From CAWCDJ01 sp963836015 (GTDB taxonomy: Bacteria; Acidobacteriota; Terriglobia; Bryobacterales; Bryobacteraceae), in assembly GCA_963836015.1 (NCBI GenBank), contig CAWIIF010000006.1, positions 156,544-220,543 on the forward strand: a stretch of 64,000 bases of DNA. The letters are read 5' to 3'. The notes under the pieces are model-generated. The model made no database searches and was not told the DNA's origin. It saw nothing but the letters and a program-made list of their open reading frames with translations. Every line of letters begins with the position of its first letter. Within the stretch, counting starts at the first letter, position 1. Positions 36,380 through 46,108 of this stretch are shown in pieces. Made by a program: the position numbers and the translations under genes.

Positions 36380-37384
36380 ATGAATAAGCTGTTGAAAACA
36401 CCGCTCCGTTTGACGGGATGGCTGTTCGCGGCAGCGCTGATCGCGGGCGCGCAGACGAACAACGTCGGGCGGCCCGGAATGATCAACTACACGGAGGGTC
36501 AGGTTTTACTGAATGGGAACACCATCGGATCGCGTTCCATCGGCCGCGCCGGGGCGGAGCCTGGCGACGTGCTTCAGACCCACCAGGGCCGGGCGGAAAT
36601 GCTGCTCACTCCCGGTGTGTTCCTGCGGCTCGGCCAGAATAGTTCGGTCAAAATGATCGATCCCTCGATCATCCACACCCAGGTGCAGCTTCAGCAGGGA
36701 AAGGCGATGATCGAGGTGGACCAGATTGCCAAGGAAAATCACCTGGATGTCGTCACCAACGGTGTCGAGACGCGCCTCGAAAAGAACGGCATCTACGAGT
36801 TTCATGCGAACCCCGGGCTGGTCGCCGTCTATGACGGCGAGGCGCTTGCCTCCTGGGACGATCGCTCAGTCAAGGTAAAGAAAGGACACGAGTTGCCGCT
36901 CGAGTCCACTCTCGCGTCCACAAAAACGCAGAAGTTCGACCGCGACCAGTCCGACGATCTCTACGCCTGGAGCAAACTTCGCTCCTCCTACGTCGCGGAG
37001 GCCAATGCCTCATCGGCCCAGACCATCGTGGCGTACAGCCCCGGCTGGTATGCGGGCACCGGATGGTATTGGAATCCCTGGTATGACTCCTGGGCCTTCG
37101 TGCCCGGCGCCGGCTTCATCGACAGCCCCTTCGGATTCGGCTTCTATTCGCCGGCTTACTGGTATGCCTATGCGCCGTACTCCGGGTATTACGGCGGCTT
37201 CGGCCGTGTTTACCGCGGACGGCTCCCCGTATATCGCAGCGGCGGTTTCCATGGCGTGGCTCCTGCAGGCAGGGCGGTCGCGCCCCGGATCGGCGGCACG
37301 ATGCCACACTTCGGAGGAGCTTCCCGCATGGGCGGCGGTATGCGCATGGGCGGCGGCGGTATGAGAGGAGGCGGACGCCGTTAG
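36380..37384 (+). CDS. Secreted FecR-domain protein
   Basis: A 334-residue protein with a signal peptide (LTGWLFAAALIAGAQ) and a FecR-like domain at about residues 30-180 (GQVLLNGNTIGSRS, LQTHQGRAEMLLTPGVFLRLGQNSSVKM, EKNGIYEFH, GHELPLES). The middle is Tyr/Trp/Pro-rich and the tail Gly/Met/Arg-rich (GGGMRMGGGGMRGGGRR). FecR proper is a sigma-factor sensor, but such soluble FecR-like proteins in acidobacteria have no known partner and no sigma gene lies here. ATG 36380 is used; a TTG 12 bp upstream is weaker. Confidence 0.78.
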   Translation: MNKLLKTPLRLTGWLFAAALIAGAQTNNVGRPGMINYTEGQVLLNGNTIGSRSIGRAGAEPGDVLQTHQGRAEMLLTPGVFLRLGQNSSVKMIDPSIIHTQVQLQQGKAMIEVDQIAKENHLDVVTNGVETRLEKNGIYEFHANPGLVAVYDGEALASWDDRSVKVKKGHELPLESTLASTKTQKFDRDQSDDLYAWSKLRSSYVAEANASSAQTIVAYSPGWYAGTGWYWNPWYDSWAFVPGAGFIDSPFGFGFYSPAYWYAYAPYSGYYGGFGRVYRGRLPVYRSGGFHGVAPAGRAVAPRIGGTMPHFGGASRMGGGMRMGGGGMRGGGRR

Positions 37385-38898
37385 GCGCCGCGGACGGCCG
37401 TCGGTGAGAGGCGGCTGCGGATCTGGTTCATGACGTCCGAGGCCAGGAAGGGCTTGCGCAGCACCGGGAAGTTGTGCTCCTCGCAAAGCGCTTCCTCCTC
37501 GGCCGGCAGTATCGTTCCGGTCATGACGATCACCAGCATCTCGGGAACCGATTGCAGGAACTCCACGCCCAGCTCCACGCCGTTCCCGTCCGGAAGCATG
37601 TAGTCGAGCAGCGCCGCGTTGGGCTTGTGCTGTTCCACCAGGCGCTTGGCTTCGGTAGCCGATTCCGCCGTCAGCAGCGTCCACCCGTCATTCGCCATCA
37701 GGCGTTCCAGAAAATGCAGCAGGTCGCGGTTGTCGTCCACCAGCAGAACCGTGGGGTTAGCCGGTGCGGGCACACCCGCCGAGGCCGTCGAGCGCAGATT
37801 CAGCTTCGCGCCGTCGGCCGCGATCTCCACCAGAACCTTGGCGCCCGCGCTCACCTGGTTGGTGGCCACCAGGGTTGCCAGCGGCTGCGTCAGGTGGCGG
37901 TGGATCGTGCGGTTCAACTCGCGGGCGCCATACTCCGCGCTGGTTCCCTTCTCGAGCAGGAAGTGGCGCGCCTCGGGGGGCACCTCCAGCACGAAAGAGC
38001 GGCTGCCCAACCGCGTGTTCACATGGTTCTGCAGGTCCGCGATCTGCTTGTCGAGAATCGCCGAAAGCGATTCCGGAGTTAGGGGTTGGTAAGTGATGAT
38101 GCAGTCGATGCGGTTCACGAACTCGGGCGAGAAACGCTTGCGCACCGCCACCAGCGCGATGTTCTGCAATTTGCTGGTCAAATCGCTTCGTTCCGAGGAT
38201 TTAACGGACTGAAAGCCGAATTCCGGGTTTATCTCGCGCATCATCTCGCGCGCGCCTAAGTTACTGGTGAGAAATACCAGGCTCTTCTCGAAATTTACCG
38301 TGGAGTTATCGCCCAGCCGCAATACGCCCTTATCCAGCACGCCCAGCAAAAGCCGGGTCATGGAGGGCGCCGCCTTCTCGATTTCATCGAACAGCACCAG
38401 CGAGAGGTTGCACTTTTCACTGGTCACGGCGTTCAGCTTCTGCTGGGTGAGCATGGGCTGCGTTTCGCGGTGTCCCAGGTATCCGGGAGGCGCGCCGATC
38501 AGCTTGGCCACCTCGTGCTCCATCTGGAACTCGCCGCAATCCACCTTGAGCAGGTTCTTCTCGCTGCCGTGCAGCACTTCGGCCAGGGCTTCGACCGTTT
38601 TCGTCTTCCCCGTGCCGGTGGGGCCGAGCAGCAGAAATACGCCGACCGGACGGCCTTCGGGCGCGAGCCCCGCCTGAAACATCTGAATGTAGGGGACTAT
38701 GACGCGCGTGGCGGCCGGCTGTCCCACCACCTTCTGGGAAAGAACCGAGGTTAAATCTTCGATCAGATCCGACGCCTGCTTGCGCGACCGGTTCTGGCTG
38801 CCGCGCGGCTTTTCCTGGATTCCCTCGGATTTGGCGATCGCGGCGGACGGCCTTACTCGATTGCGCCGTCGTTGTTCGGGACGGTTCGGCTCTTTCAT
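37381..38898 (-). CDS. Clp-type AAA+ ATPase fused to a response-regulator receiver
   Basis: A 505-residue cytoplasmic protein. After a basic N-terminus (1-45), residues 50-300 form one AAA+ module of the ClpA/ClpB second-ring type: Walker A GPTGTGKT (92-99), pore loop GAPPGYLG with Y140, Walker B LVLFDEIEKA (D171, E172), sensor-1 TSNLGA (N213), Arg finger in FVNRID (R263) and sensor-2 YGARELNR (R326). Residues 382-495 are a receiver with D388, D389, phospho-acceptor D432, T460 and K482 all kept. The Clp N-domain and first ring are missing. It suggests an unfoldase or remodeller switched by phosphorylation. Confidence 0.85.
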   Translation of the reverse strand: MKEPNRPEQRRRNRVRPSAAIAKSEGIQEKPRGSQNRSRKQASDLIEDLTSVLSQKVVGQPAATRVIVPYIQMFQAGLAPEGRPVGVFLLLGPTGTGKTKTVEALAEVLHGSEKNLLKVDCGEFQMEHEVAKLIGAPPGYLGHRETQPMLTQQKLNAVTSEKCNLSLVLFDEIEKAAPSMTRLLLGVLDKGVLRLGDNSTVNFEKSLVFLTSNLGAREMMREINPEFGFQSVKSSERSDLTSKLQNIALVAVRKRFSPEFVNRIDCIITYQPLTPESLSAILDKQIADLQNHVNTRLGSRSFVLEVPPEARHFLLEKGTSAEYGARELNRTIHRHLTQPLATLVATNQVSAGAKVLVEIAADGAKLNLRSTASAGVPAPANPTVLLVDDNRDLLHFLERLMANDGWTLLTAESATEAKRLVEQHKPNAALLDYMLPDGNGVELGVEFLQSVPEMLVIVMTGTILPAEEEALCEEHNFPVLRKPFLASDVMNQIRSRLSPTAVRGA

Positions 38899-38908
38899 TC
38901 GAATGCCT

Positions 38909-39050
38909 TAAGGTACCTTATCGGCTGCCTCCCCGTACCCACAAGGGTTCCCGGGAAGGTCAAACGGGTGAAACCCGCCGCACAGACTACTCTCTGTCTT
39001 TTAACATGCTTGCGAGACTGGGGTGTGTGAAATATCGTACCGGGTGGTAC
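38909..39050. ncRNA. Candidate structured leader or small RNA
   Basis: The 183 bp between infA and the AAA+/receiver gene hold many stems: a 12-bp palindrome TAAGGTACCTTA (38909-38920), a long stem pairing 38928-38940 with 38945-38959, CGGGT-GAA-ACCCG (38965-38977), CAGA/TCTG (38983-38996, followed on the plus strand by TGTCTTTT) and GTACC-GGGT-GGTAC (39037-39050). It could be the 5' leader of the minus-strand gene or a plus-strand small RNA. I matched it to no RNA family. Confidence 0.35.
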
Positions 39051-39081
39051 CGTTGGTCGGATTCCGGGGGATAGATAGAGG

Positions 39082-39300
39082 TTACCTGTGCCGGAATGTG
39101 ATTCTGCCCTTGGTGAGGTCGTAAGGAGACAACTCCAATGTAACCTTGTCGCCGGCAAGCACGCGGATGCGGTTGCGGCGCAATCTGCCGGCCAGGTGAG
39201 CCAGCACCACGCGATTCTGCTCGAGTTGGACGCTGAACAGGCCGCTGGGAAATTTCTCTAAGACTGTTCCGGTTACCTCAATGCTGTCCTCTTTGCTCAT
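39082..39300 (-). CDS. infA: Translation initiation factor IF-1
   Basis: A 72-residue S1/OB-fold protein that binds the 30S A-site during initiation. It starts SKEDSIEVTGTVLEKFPSGLFSVQLE and contains AHLAGRLRRNRIRVLAGDKV and ELSPYDLTKGRITFRHR, which are diagnostic for IF-1. It is not in the usual ribosomal-protein cluster but lies next to a cold-shock gene. A hairpin separates the two. Confidence 0.96.
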   Translation of the reverse strand: MSKEDSIEVTGTVLEKFPSGLFSVQLEQNRVVLAHLAGRLRRNRIRVLAGDKVTLELSPYDLTKGRITFRHR

Positions 39301-39320
39301 ATACCTCCAAAGTTAGAATT

Positions 39321-39351
39321 GGCGGGCCGCTCGTCGGAAAGCCGGCCCGCC
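39321..39351 (-). terminator. Hairpin between csp and infA
   Basis: A 9-bp perfect stem (GGCGGGCCG at 39321-39329 with CGGCCCGCC at 39343-39351) lies just after the csp stop; an A/T-rich tail follows on the minus strand. It probably ends or attenuates csp transcription before infA. Confidence 0.6.
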
Positions 39352-39358
39352 CACTTCC

Positions 39359-39562
39359 TCAGGCCGCGGTGACGTTGGTCGCCTGCAGACCCTTCGGGCC
39401 CTTCGTCACTTCAAACTCTACTCGCGCGCCCTCATCGAGGGTACGATACCCCTGCGTCTGAATCGCCGAGAAGTGCACGAAGACGTCCTCTCCGTTTTCA
39501 CGCTGGATAAAGCCATAGCCCTTGGCTGCGTTGAACCACTTCACTGTACCTTTTTCTTTCAT
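39359..39562 (-). CDS. Cold-shock domain protein
   Basis: A 67-residue CspA-family RNA chaperone: GTVKWFNAAKGYGFIQRENG holds RNP1 (KGYGFI) and DVFVHFSAI holds RNP2, with the typical GPKGLQATNV end. The 128-bp upstream region can form two mutually exclusive hairpins, reminiscent of the temperature-sensing cspA leader. It lies upstream of infA on the same strand. Confidence 0.95.
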   Translation of the reverse strand: MKEKGTVKWFNAAKGYGFIQRENGEDVFVHFSAIQTQGYRTLDEGARVEFEVTKGPKGLQATNVTAA

Positions 39563-39602
39563 CTGCCTATATTCCTTCTTTTACTCAAAAATGCATTGAG
39601 CC

Positions 39603-39665
39603 CCAAGAGCCGGCCTCCATAGCGAAAAGAGGGGGTGCGGATGGACTCACGCAACCCCCTCTTGG
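39603..39665 (-). promoter_or_regulatory. csp leader with alternative hairpins
   Basis: Stem A pairs 39627-39639 (AAGAGGGGGTGCG) with 39650-39663, one bulged base. Stem B pairs CCAAGAG (39603-39609) with CTCTTGG (39659-39665), using bases of stem A's right arm. The two cannot form together. Both lie 40-100 bp upstream of the csp start on the minus strand. Confidence 0.45.
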
Positions 39666-39731
39666 TTACGAAGCGAAAATCGGAGTCAAATGCCATACCA
39701 TTATACAACAGGAGGTAAGCCCCCCAGATTC

Positions 39732-40650
39732 GTGAACTCATTCGACTTTTTCCGCTTCCGGTTCCATTTCCGGGCCATCGACGCCGTGCACTTTCCGCAG
39801 GGAAAAAGCTCCAACACCCTGCGCGGAGCGTTCGGCATGCTGCTCCGGGAATCCGCGCCGCCGGACGTTTATGCCCGGCTGTTCGAACCGGGAGCCGCCC
39901 TCCGCGGTTCGCCCAGCGGGCTCGCCGACTGGCCTCGTCCCTACCTCTTCCGCGCCGCCCATCTCGACGGGCTGACGGTCTCCGCCGCCGGCGCTTTCCA
40001 CTTCGATGTGCACGTCTTCGACCTTCGTGAGCCGGTGCTCGATCATTTGCGCACCGCTTTCCTGCGATGGTCCGAAACCGGACTGGGACCGCGCCGCGGA
40101 CGCGTCGCTCTCGACCGCATCGAGCCGCTGGGCCTCGATGGCCTCTGCAGCACCGCGCCCTGCCGCCTCCATTTCGAGCCTTCGGGCGAGCCCCTCGAAT
40201 CGCATCCGCGTGCGCTTCCTTACACCCACCGAGTTGAAGAGCGGCGGCGAGATCGTGGAGCGTCCCGAGTTCCCCATCCTCTTCGGCCGCCTGCGGGACC
40301 GCCTCAGCACCTTGCGCGCACTGTATGGCTCCGGACCATTCGAGATCGACTTTCGGAAAATGGGCGAGCGCGCCACCGCCCGCCTCGAAAGCTGCGACCT
40401 CGCGCATCACCAGGTCGTTCGCAAGTCCGGCCGCACCGGCCGCATCCACCCGCTCGGCGGCTTCACCGGCACCGCGGACTATGTGGGCGACCTGGCCGAA
40501 TTCCTCCCGTGGCTGCGGGCCGCCCGCTGGGTCGGCGTGGGCCGTCACACTGCCTGGGGAAACGGTGACGTGCGCGTGGTCATTCCTCCCGAAGCGCCAG
40601 AACCGGATCCACCCGCATCGCCCGCCGCGCCGGGAGCCAGCTCGCCATAG
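39732..40650 (+). pseudogene. Cas6-like CRISPR RNA endonuclease, frameshifted
   Basis: The reading is split between two frames. The first (GTG 39732 onward) gives FRFRFHFRAIDAVHFPQGKSSNTLRGAFG; the second gives RIRVRFLTPTELKSGGEI, then LGGFTGTADYVGDLAEFLPWL and VGVGRHTAWGNG, the C-terminal part of the Cas6 RAMP family. One extra base in the C4 run at 40191-40194 restores a single frame of about 305 residues (GEPSNRIRV). The glycine-rich GVGRHTAWGNG end is intact. No CRISPR array or other cas gene is near. The 3' end overlaps the convergent ADOP gene by 71 bp. A strong AGGAGG lies 16 bp before the GTG. Confidence 0.65.
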
Positions 40651-42979
40651 CCGCCACACCTAGCAGCAGCGTTGCCACCGCGGCGAACGTCGCCGGATCG
40701 GTGGCGGTAACGCCGAACAGCAGCTTGGCCAGCACGCGGCTGAGAGCCAGCGCCGCGGCCAGCCCGATCGCGATGCCCGCCCCGCTCAGCGCCAGTCCTT
40801 CGCCGAGTACGGAGCGCAGCACCTCCGCCGGGCTGGCCCCCAGCGCCATCCGTATGCCGATCTCCTGCGTGCGCCGGCTCACCAGGTAGGCCAGCACTCC
40901 GTAGATCCCCAGCGACGCCAGCAGCAGGGCCACCCCCGCGAAGAGCGTCAACAGGGTCATCTGCATTTTGCGCTGCGAGACTTCGCGGTCGAGGATCTCG
41001 TCCATGGTTTCGACGTCGGCCACCGCGATGTCAGGCGCCACCGCGCGCATGATCTGGCGGACCGGCGTGGCCAGGCGCGCCGGATCGTACCTGGTTCGAA
41101 TCAGCAGGTAGTTCGCCGGCGCGGGCACCTGCAATGCCGAGAGATACATCTCGGGTTTGGCGGGCACATCCAGGCCGGATTGCCGGACGTCGGCGATGAC
41201 CCCGATCACCGGGGTCCAGGGTAATTCCGAGCCGAAGCGGAACCGCTTGCCAAGGGCGCTCTCGTTGGGCCAGAACTTGCGCTGGAAGGCCTGGTTTACG
41301 ATCGCGCCGACCAGCACATCGCCGGAATCGTGCTGGTCGAGCAGGCGGCCTTCGACCAGCCGGGCGCCCAGCGTTTCCAGAAAGCCGGGGGTCACAACCC
41401 GGAAATTGGAATTCGACCTGCCCGGCCGGCCCTCAATTTCGAACCCGTTGACCCACCCCTTGAAAGCGATGGGAATTCCGTTGCTGAACCCCGCCGAAGC
41501 TACCCCCGGCAGGGCGGTCACAGGTTGCAACACTTTGTTGTAAAGCCCAATCAGCCGTTCGACGGTTTGATAGCGGCGCGGCGACCCGGAGATTCGCACT
41601 GCAAGCAAATTCTTCGTGGAAAAGCCCGGGTCGACTCCGCGCACGCGGGCGAAGGTCTGGATCAGCAATCCGGCGCCGATCGCCAGGACGAACGCCAGCG
41701 CCACTTCGGCGATCACCAGCGCACGTTCCACGCCGCGCCCGGCGGTAGCATTGCGGCCGCCGCCACCCTGCTTCAGCACCTGATTCAGGTCGAGGCGCAG
41801 CGCCTGTAAAGCGGGCGTAAGGCCGAAGATCAGGCCTGTGAGCAGCGAAACTCCCAGCGTGAAGCCAAGCACGGGAGCATCCACCCGCAGTCCGGTGATC
41901 GCGGCGATGCCGCCAGGCACCAGCTTTTCGAGAAAGTGAATCCCCCAGAGCGCAGCCAGCAGGCCCACCATTCCGCCCGCGATTGAGAGCAGGAGGCTTT
42001 CAGTTAAAAGCTGCCTGATGAGTTCGCCGCGTCCCGCGCCCAGGGCGGTGCGGATCGCGATTTCGCGGCGGCGTCCCGAAGCCCGCGCCAGCAGCAGGTT
42101 GGCGATGTTGGCACAGCCGATGAGCAGCACGAACCCCACCGCCGCCAGCAGGATCCATAACGTCGAGCGCGTTTCGCTCACGAAGTGGTCGCGCATGGGA
42201 GCGACAAAAGCGCTCACGTTTCGGTTGGTGTCGGGGTACTCACGCTCCAGGCGTGCGGCAATCGCACGGATCTCCTGGTTGGCCGCGGCCAGAGAGACTC
42301 CGGGCGCCAGGCGCGCGGCCACCATCGAATTGTGGCGGCCCCGGTTGGTGAATTCGTCGGCGCGATACCAGGTCCCTACCGGCGTCCACAGATCGTTGTC
42401 CCGATACGGGAAATTGAAGCCCGGCGGCATTACGCCCACCACTTCGTACTTTTCCTCATTGAGGGTCAGGTTCTTGCCGATGATATTCGGATCCCCACCC
42501 GCAACCCTCCGCCACAAGCCGTCGCTCAGTATCGCGACCATGGGTGCCCCGGGGCGGTCTTCATCCTCGCGGAACAGGCGGCCCATCGCCGGCTTCACCT
42601 GGAGCGTGCGGAACAGGCTGGAAGTGACGATGCTCCCGTGAACCTGCAGCGCCTCCCCCGTACCGGTGAGGGCGAACAATTTTTGCTCGAGCGCGCCCAT
42701 CTGCTGGAACGCGCGGCTCTGCGCGCGCCATTCCGTGTAGTTGCCCATCGCCACCACGCTGTCCTTCAGCCCGAACATGGTGGTCTCTTCCCACACGAAA
42801 ACCAGGCGGTCCGGGTCGGGAAAGGGCAGGGGCCGCAGCAGCACCGCGTTCACCAGCGTGAAAATCGCAGTGTTCGCTCCCACCCCCAGCGCCAGGGTCA
42901 GGATCGCCACACCGGCGAACAGCGGGCTCTTCCGCAGCGTGCGGAAAGCGTAGCGCAAATCGACGATCACCTTGTGCAT
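40580..42979 (-). CDS. ADOP-type ABC transporter permease (MacB/FtsX-like)
   Basis: A 799-residue duplicated permease. It starts with DLRYAFRTLRKSPLFAGVAILTLALGVGANTAIF, the first helix of the family, then a periplasmic MacB core (FREDEDRPGAPMVAILSDGLWRRV, YEVVGVMPPGFNFP), FtsX helices with GCANIANLLLARASGRRREIAIRTALGA, a second core and a second FtsX set (GVLAYLVSRRTQEIGIRMALGASPAEV). ADOP proteins lack a linked ATPase, as here. ATG 42977-42979 is preferred over a start 16 codons earlier. No PadR gene adjoins this copy. Confidence 0.9.
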   Translation of the reverse strand: MHKVIVDLRYAFRTLRKSPLFAGVAILTLALGVGANTAIFTLVNAVLLRPLPFPDPDRLVFVWEETTMFGLKDSVVAMGNYTEWRAQSRAFQQMGALEQKLFALTGTGEALQVHGSIVTSSLFRTLQVKPAMGRLFREDEDRPGAPMVAILSDGLWRRVAGGDPNIIGKNLTLNEEKYEVVGVMPPGFNFPYRDNDLWTPVGTWYRADEFTNRGRHNSMVAARLAPGVSLAAANQEIRAIAARLEREYPDTNRNVSAFVAPMRDHFVSETRSTLWILLAAVGFVLLIGCANIANLLLARASGRRREIAIRTALGAGRGELIRQLLTESLLLSIAGGMVGLLAALWGIHFLEKLVPGGIAAITGLRVDAPVLGFTLGVSLLTGLIFGLTPALQALRLDLNQVLKQGGGGRNATAGRGVERALVIAEVALAFVLAIGAGLLIQTFARVRGVDPGFSTKNLLAVRISGSPRRYQTVERLIGLYNKVLQPVTALPGVASAGFSNGIPIAFKGWVNGFEIEGRPGRSNSNFRVVTPGFLETLGARLVEGRLLDQHDSGDVLVGAIVNQAFQRKFWPNESALGKRFRFGSELPWTPVIGVIADVRQSGLDVPAKPEMYLSALQVPAPANYLLIRTRYDPARLATPVRQIMRAVAPDIAVADVETMDEILDREVSQRKMQMTLLTLFAGVALLLASLGIYGVLAYLVSRRTQEIGIRMALGASPAEVLRSVLGEGLALSGAGIAIGLAAALALSRVLAKLLFGVTATDPATFAAVATLLLGVAAMASWLPARRAMRVDPVLALREE

Positions 42980-43059
42980 AGGACGCCTTCGATATTCGGA
43001 CGGATGAGTCCTGAACTTCGTTAGCAAAATTCGCCTTCCTGCGTGATACCGTAGGACCG

Positions 43060-43944
43060 ATGAAGCGCTTCCTGATCTGCCTTGCGATGACCTCCGGCCT
43101 GCTCCTGGCCCAGGCCCCCCGCACTCCTGCCCCGGAACCGCTCTGGCCCAGCGGAGCTCCCGGCGCCCAGGGCAGCGAGGATATCGACATCCCCACCCTG
43201 GCGGCTTACCCGGCGCCCGAAGGCAAGGGAGTCGGCACGGCTGTCATCGTCTGCCCCGGCGGCGGCTACCTGCACCTCTCCATGGATAAGGAAGGCGACC
43301 AGATCGCACGCTGGCTCAACTCGCTGGGGGTCGCCGCCTTCGTGCTGAAATACCGGCTCGGCCCCAAGTACCGCCACCCCATCGAGCTGGGAGACGCGCA
43401 GCGGGCCATCCGCACCGTCCGCTACAAGGCCGCGGATTATCACGTGGCCGCCGACCGCATCGGCATCATGGGCTTCTCCGCCGGAGGCCACCTGGCATCC
43501 ACCGCCGGCACCCATTTCGATTCCGGCAAGTCCGGCGCCGCGGACCCCATCGACCGCATGAGCAGCCGGCCCGATTTCCTGGTGCTCTGCTACCCCGTCA
43601 TCTCCTTCGGCACTTACGCGCACCAGGGATCCAAAAACGCGCTGCTCGGTCCCAACCCCGACCCCGCGCTCGTCGAGAACCTCTCGAACGAATTGCAGGT
43701 GACGCCGCAAACACCCCCTACCTTCCTTTTTCACACCACCACCGACGCCACCGTTCCGGTGGAGAACAGCGTCCTCTTCTACCTGGCGCTGCGTAAAGCC
43801 GGAGTGCCTGCCGAAATGCACATCTACGAGCGCGGCCCGCATGGCGTCGGGCTGGCGCAAACCGACGAGGCGCTCTCCTCCTGGCCGGCCCGCCTGGCCG
43901 ACTGGCTGCGCGTCCGTGGATTATTGAACGCCGCGCCGAAGTAG
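43060..43944 (+). CDS. Secreted alpha/beta hydrolase, acetyl-xylan-esterase-like
   Basis: A 294-residue esterase with a signal peptide (KRFLICLAMTSGLLLAQ). The oxyanion motif is VIVCPGGGYLHL, the nucleophile elbow GFSAGGHLAS, and the acid and base lie in HTTTDATVPVENS and ERGPHGVGL. This is the BD-FAE/carbohydrate-esterase pattern. It is 9 bp from the S9A peptidase gene on the same strand, so both may be in one unit. It diverges from the ADOP permease with about 80 bp between starts. Confidence 0.88.
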   Translation: MKRFLICLAMTSGLLLAQAPRTPAPEPLWPSGAPGAQGSEDIDIPTLAAYPAPEGKGVGTAVIVCPGGGYLHLSMDKEGDQIARWLNSLGVAAFVLKYRLGPKYRHPIELGDAQRAIRTVRYKAADYHVAADRIGIMGFSAGGHLASTAGTHFDSGKSGAADPIDRMSSRPDFLVLCYPVISFGTYAHQGSKNALLGPNPDPALVENLSNELQVTPQTPPTFLFHTTTDATVPVENSVLFYLALRKAGVPAEMHIYERGPHGVGLAQTDEALSSWPARLADWLRVRGLLNAAPK

Positions 43945-43953
43945 GAGGTTCGC

Positions 43954-46059
<2,106 letters not shown>

Positions 46060-46062
<3 letters not shown>

Positions 46063-46099
46063 GGTAGGCCTCCCGGCCTGCCCGCGCGCCGAAGGCGCG
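46060..46099. repeat. Intergenic repeat, copy 2 (two hairpins)
   Basis: The same 40-bp unit as at 29714-29753 with two changed bases. Its first three bases are the TAG stop of the S9A peptidase. Here the next gene is on the same strand, so a purely convergent-gene terminator role does not explain both copies. Confidence 0.7.
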
Positions 46100-46108
46100 T
46101 GATCCCCT

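Noticed and set aside
38909..39000. 6S, 4.5S or TPP-riboswitch identity for the structured region
   Set aside because: Short resemblances only; none of the diagnostic conserved stretches of these RNAs is present.
39690..40650. A CRISPR array next to the cas6-like gene
   Set aside because: No regularly spaced repeats were seen on either side; the flanks are csp/infA and an ADOP permease.
39559..40659. A 366-codon minus-strand frame opposite the cas6-like gene
   Set aside because: It has an Arg/Gly-rich composition and no family pattern, whereas the plus strand reads as Cas6 apart from one frameshift.
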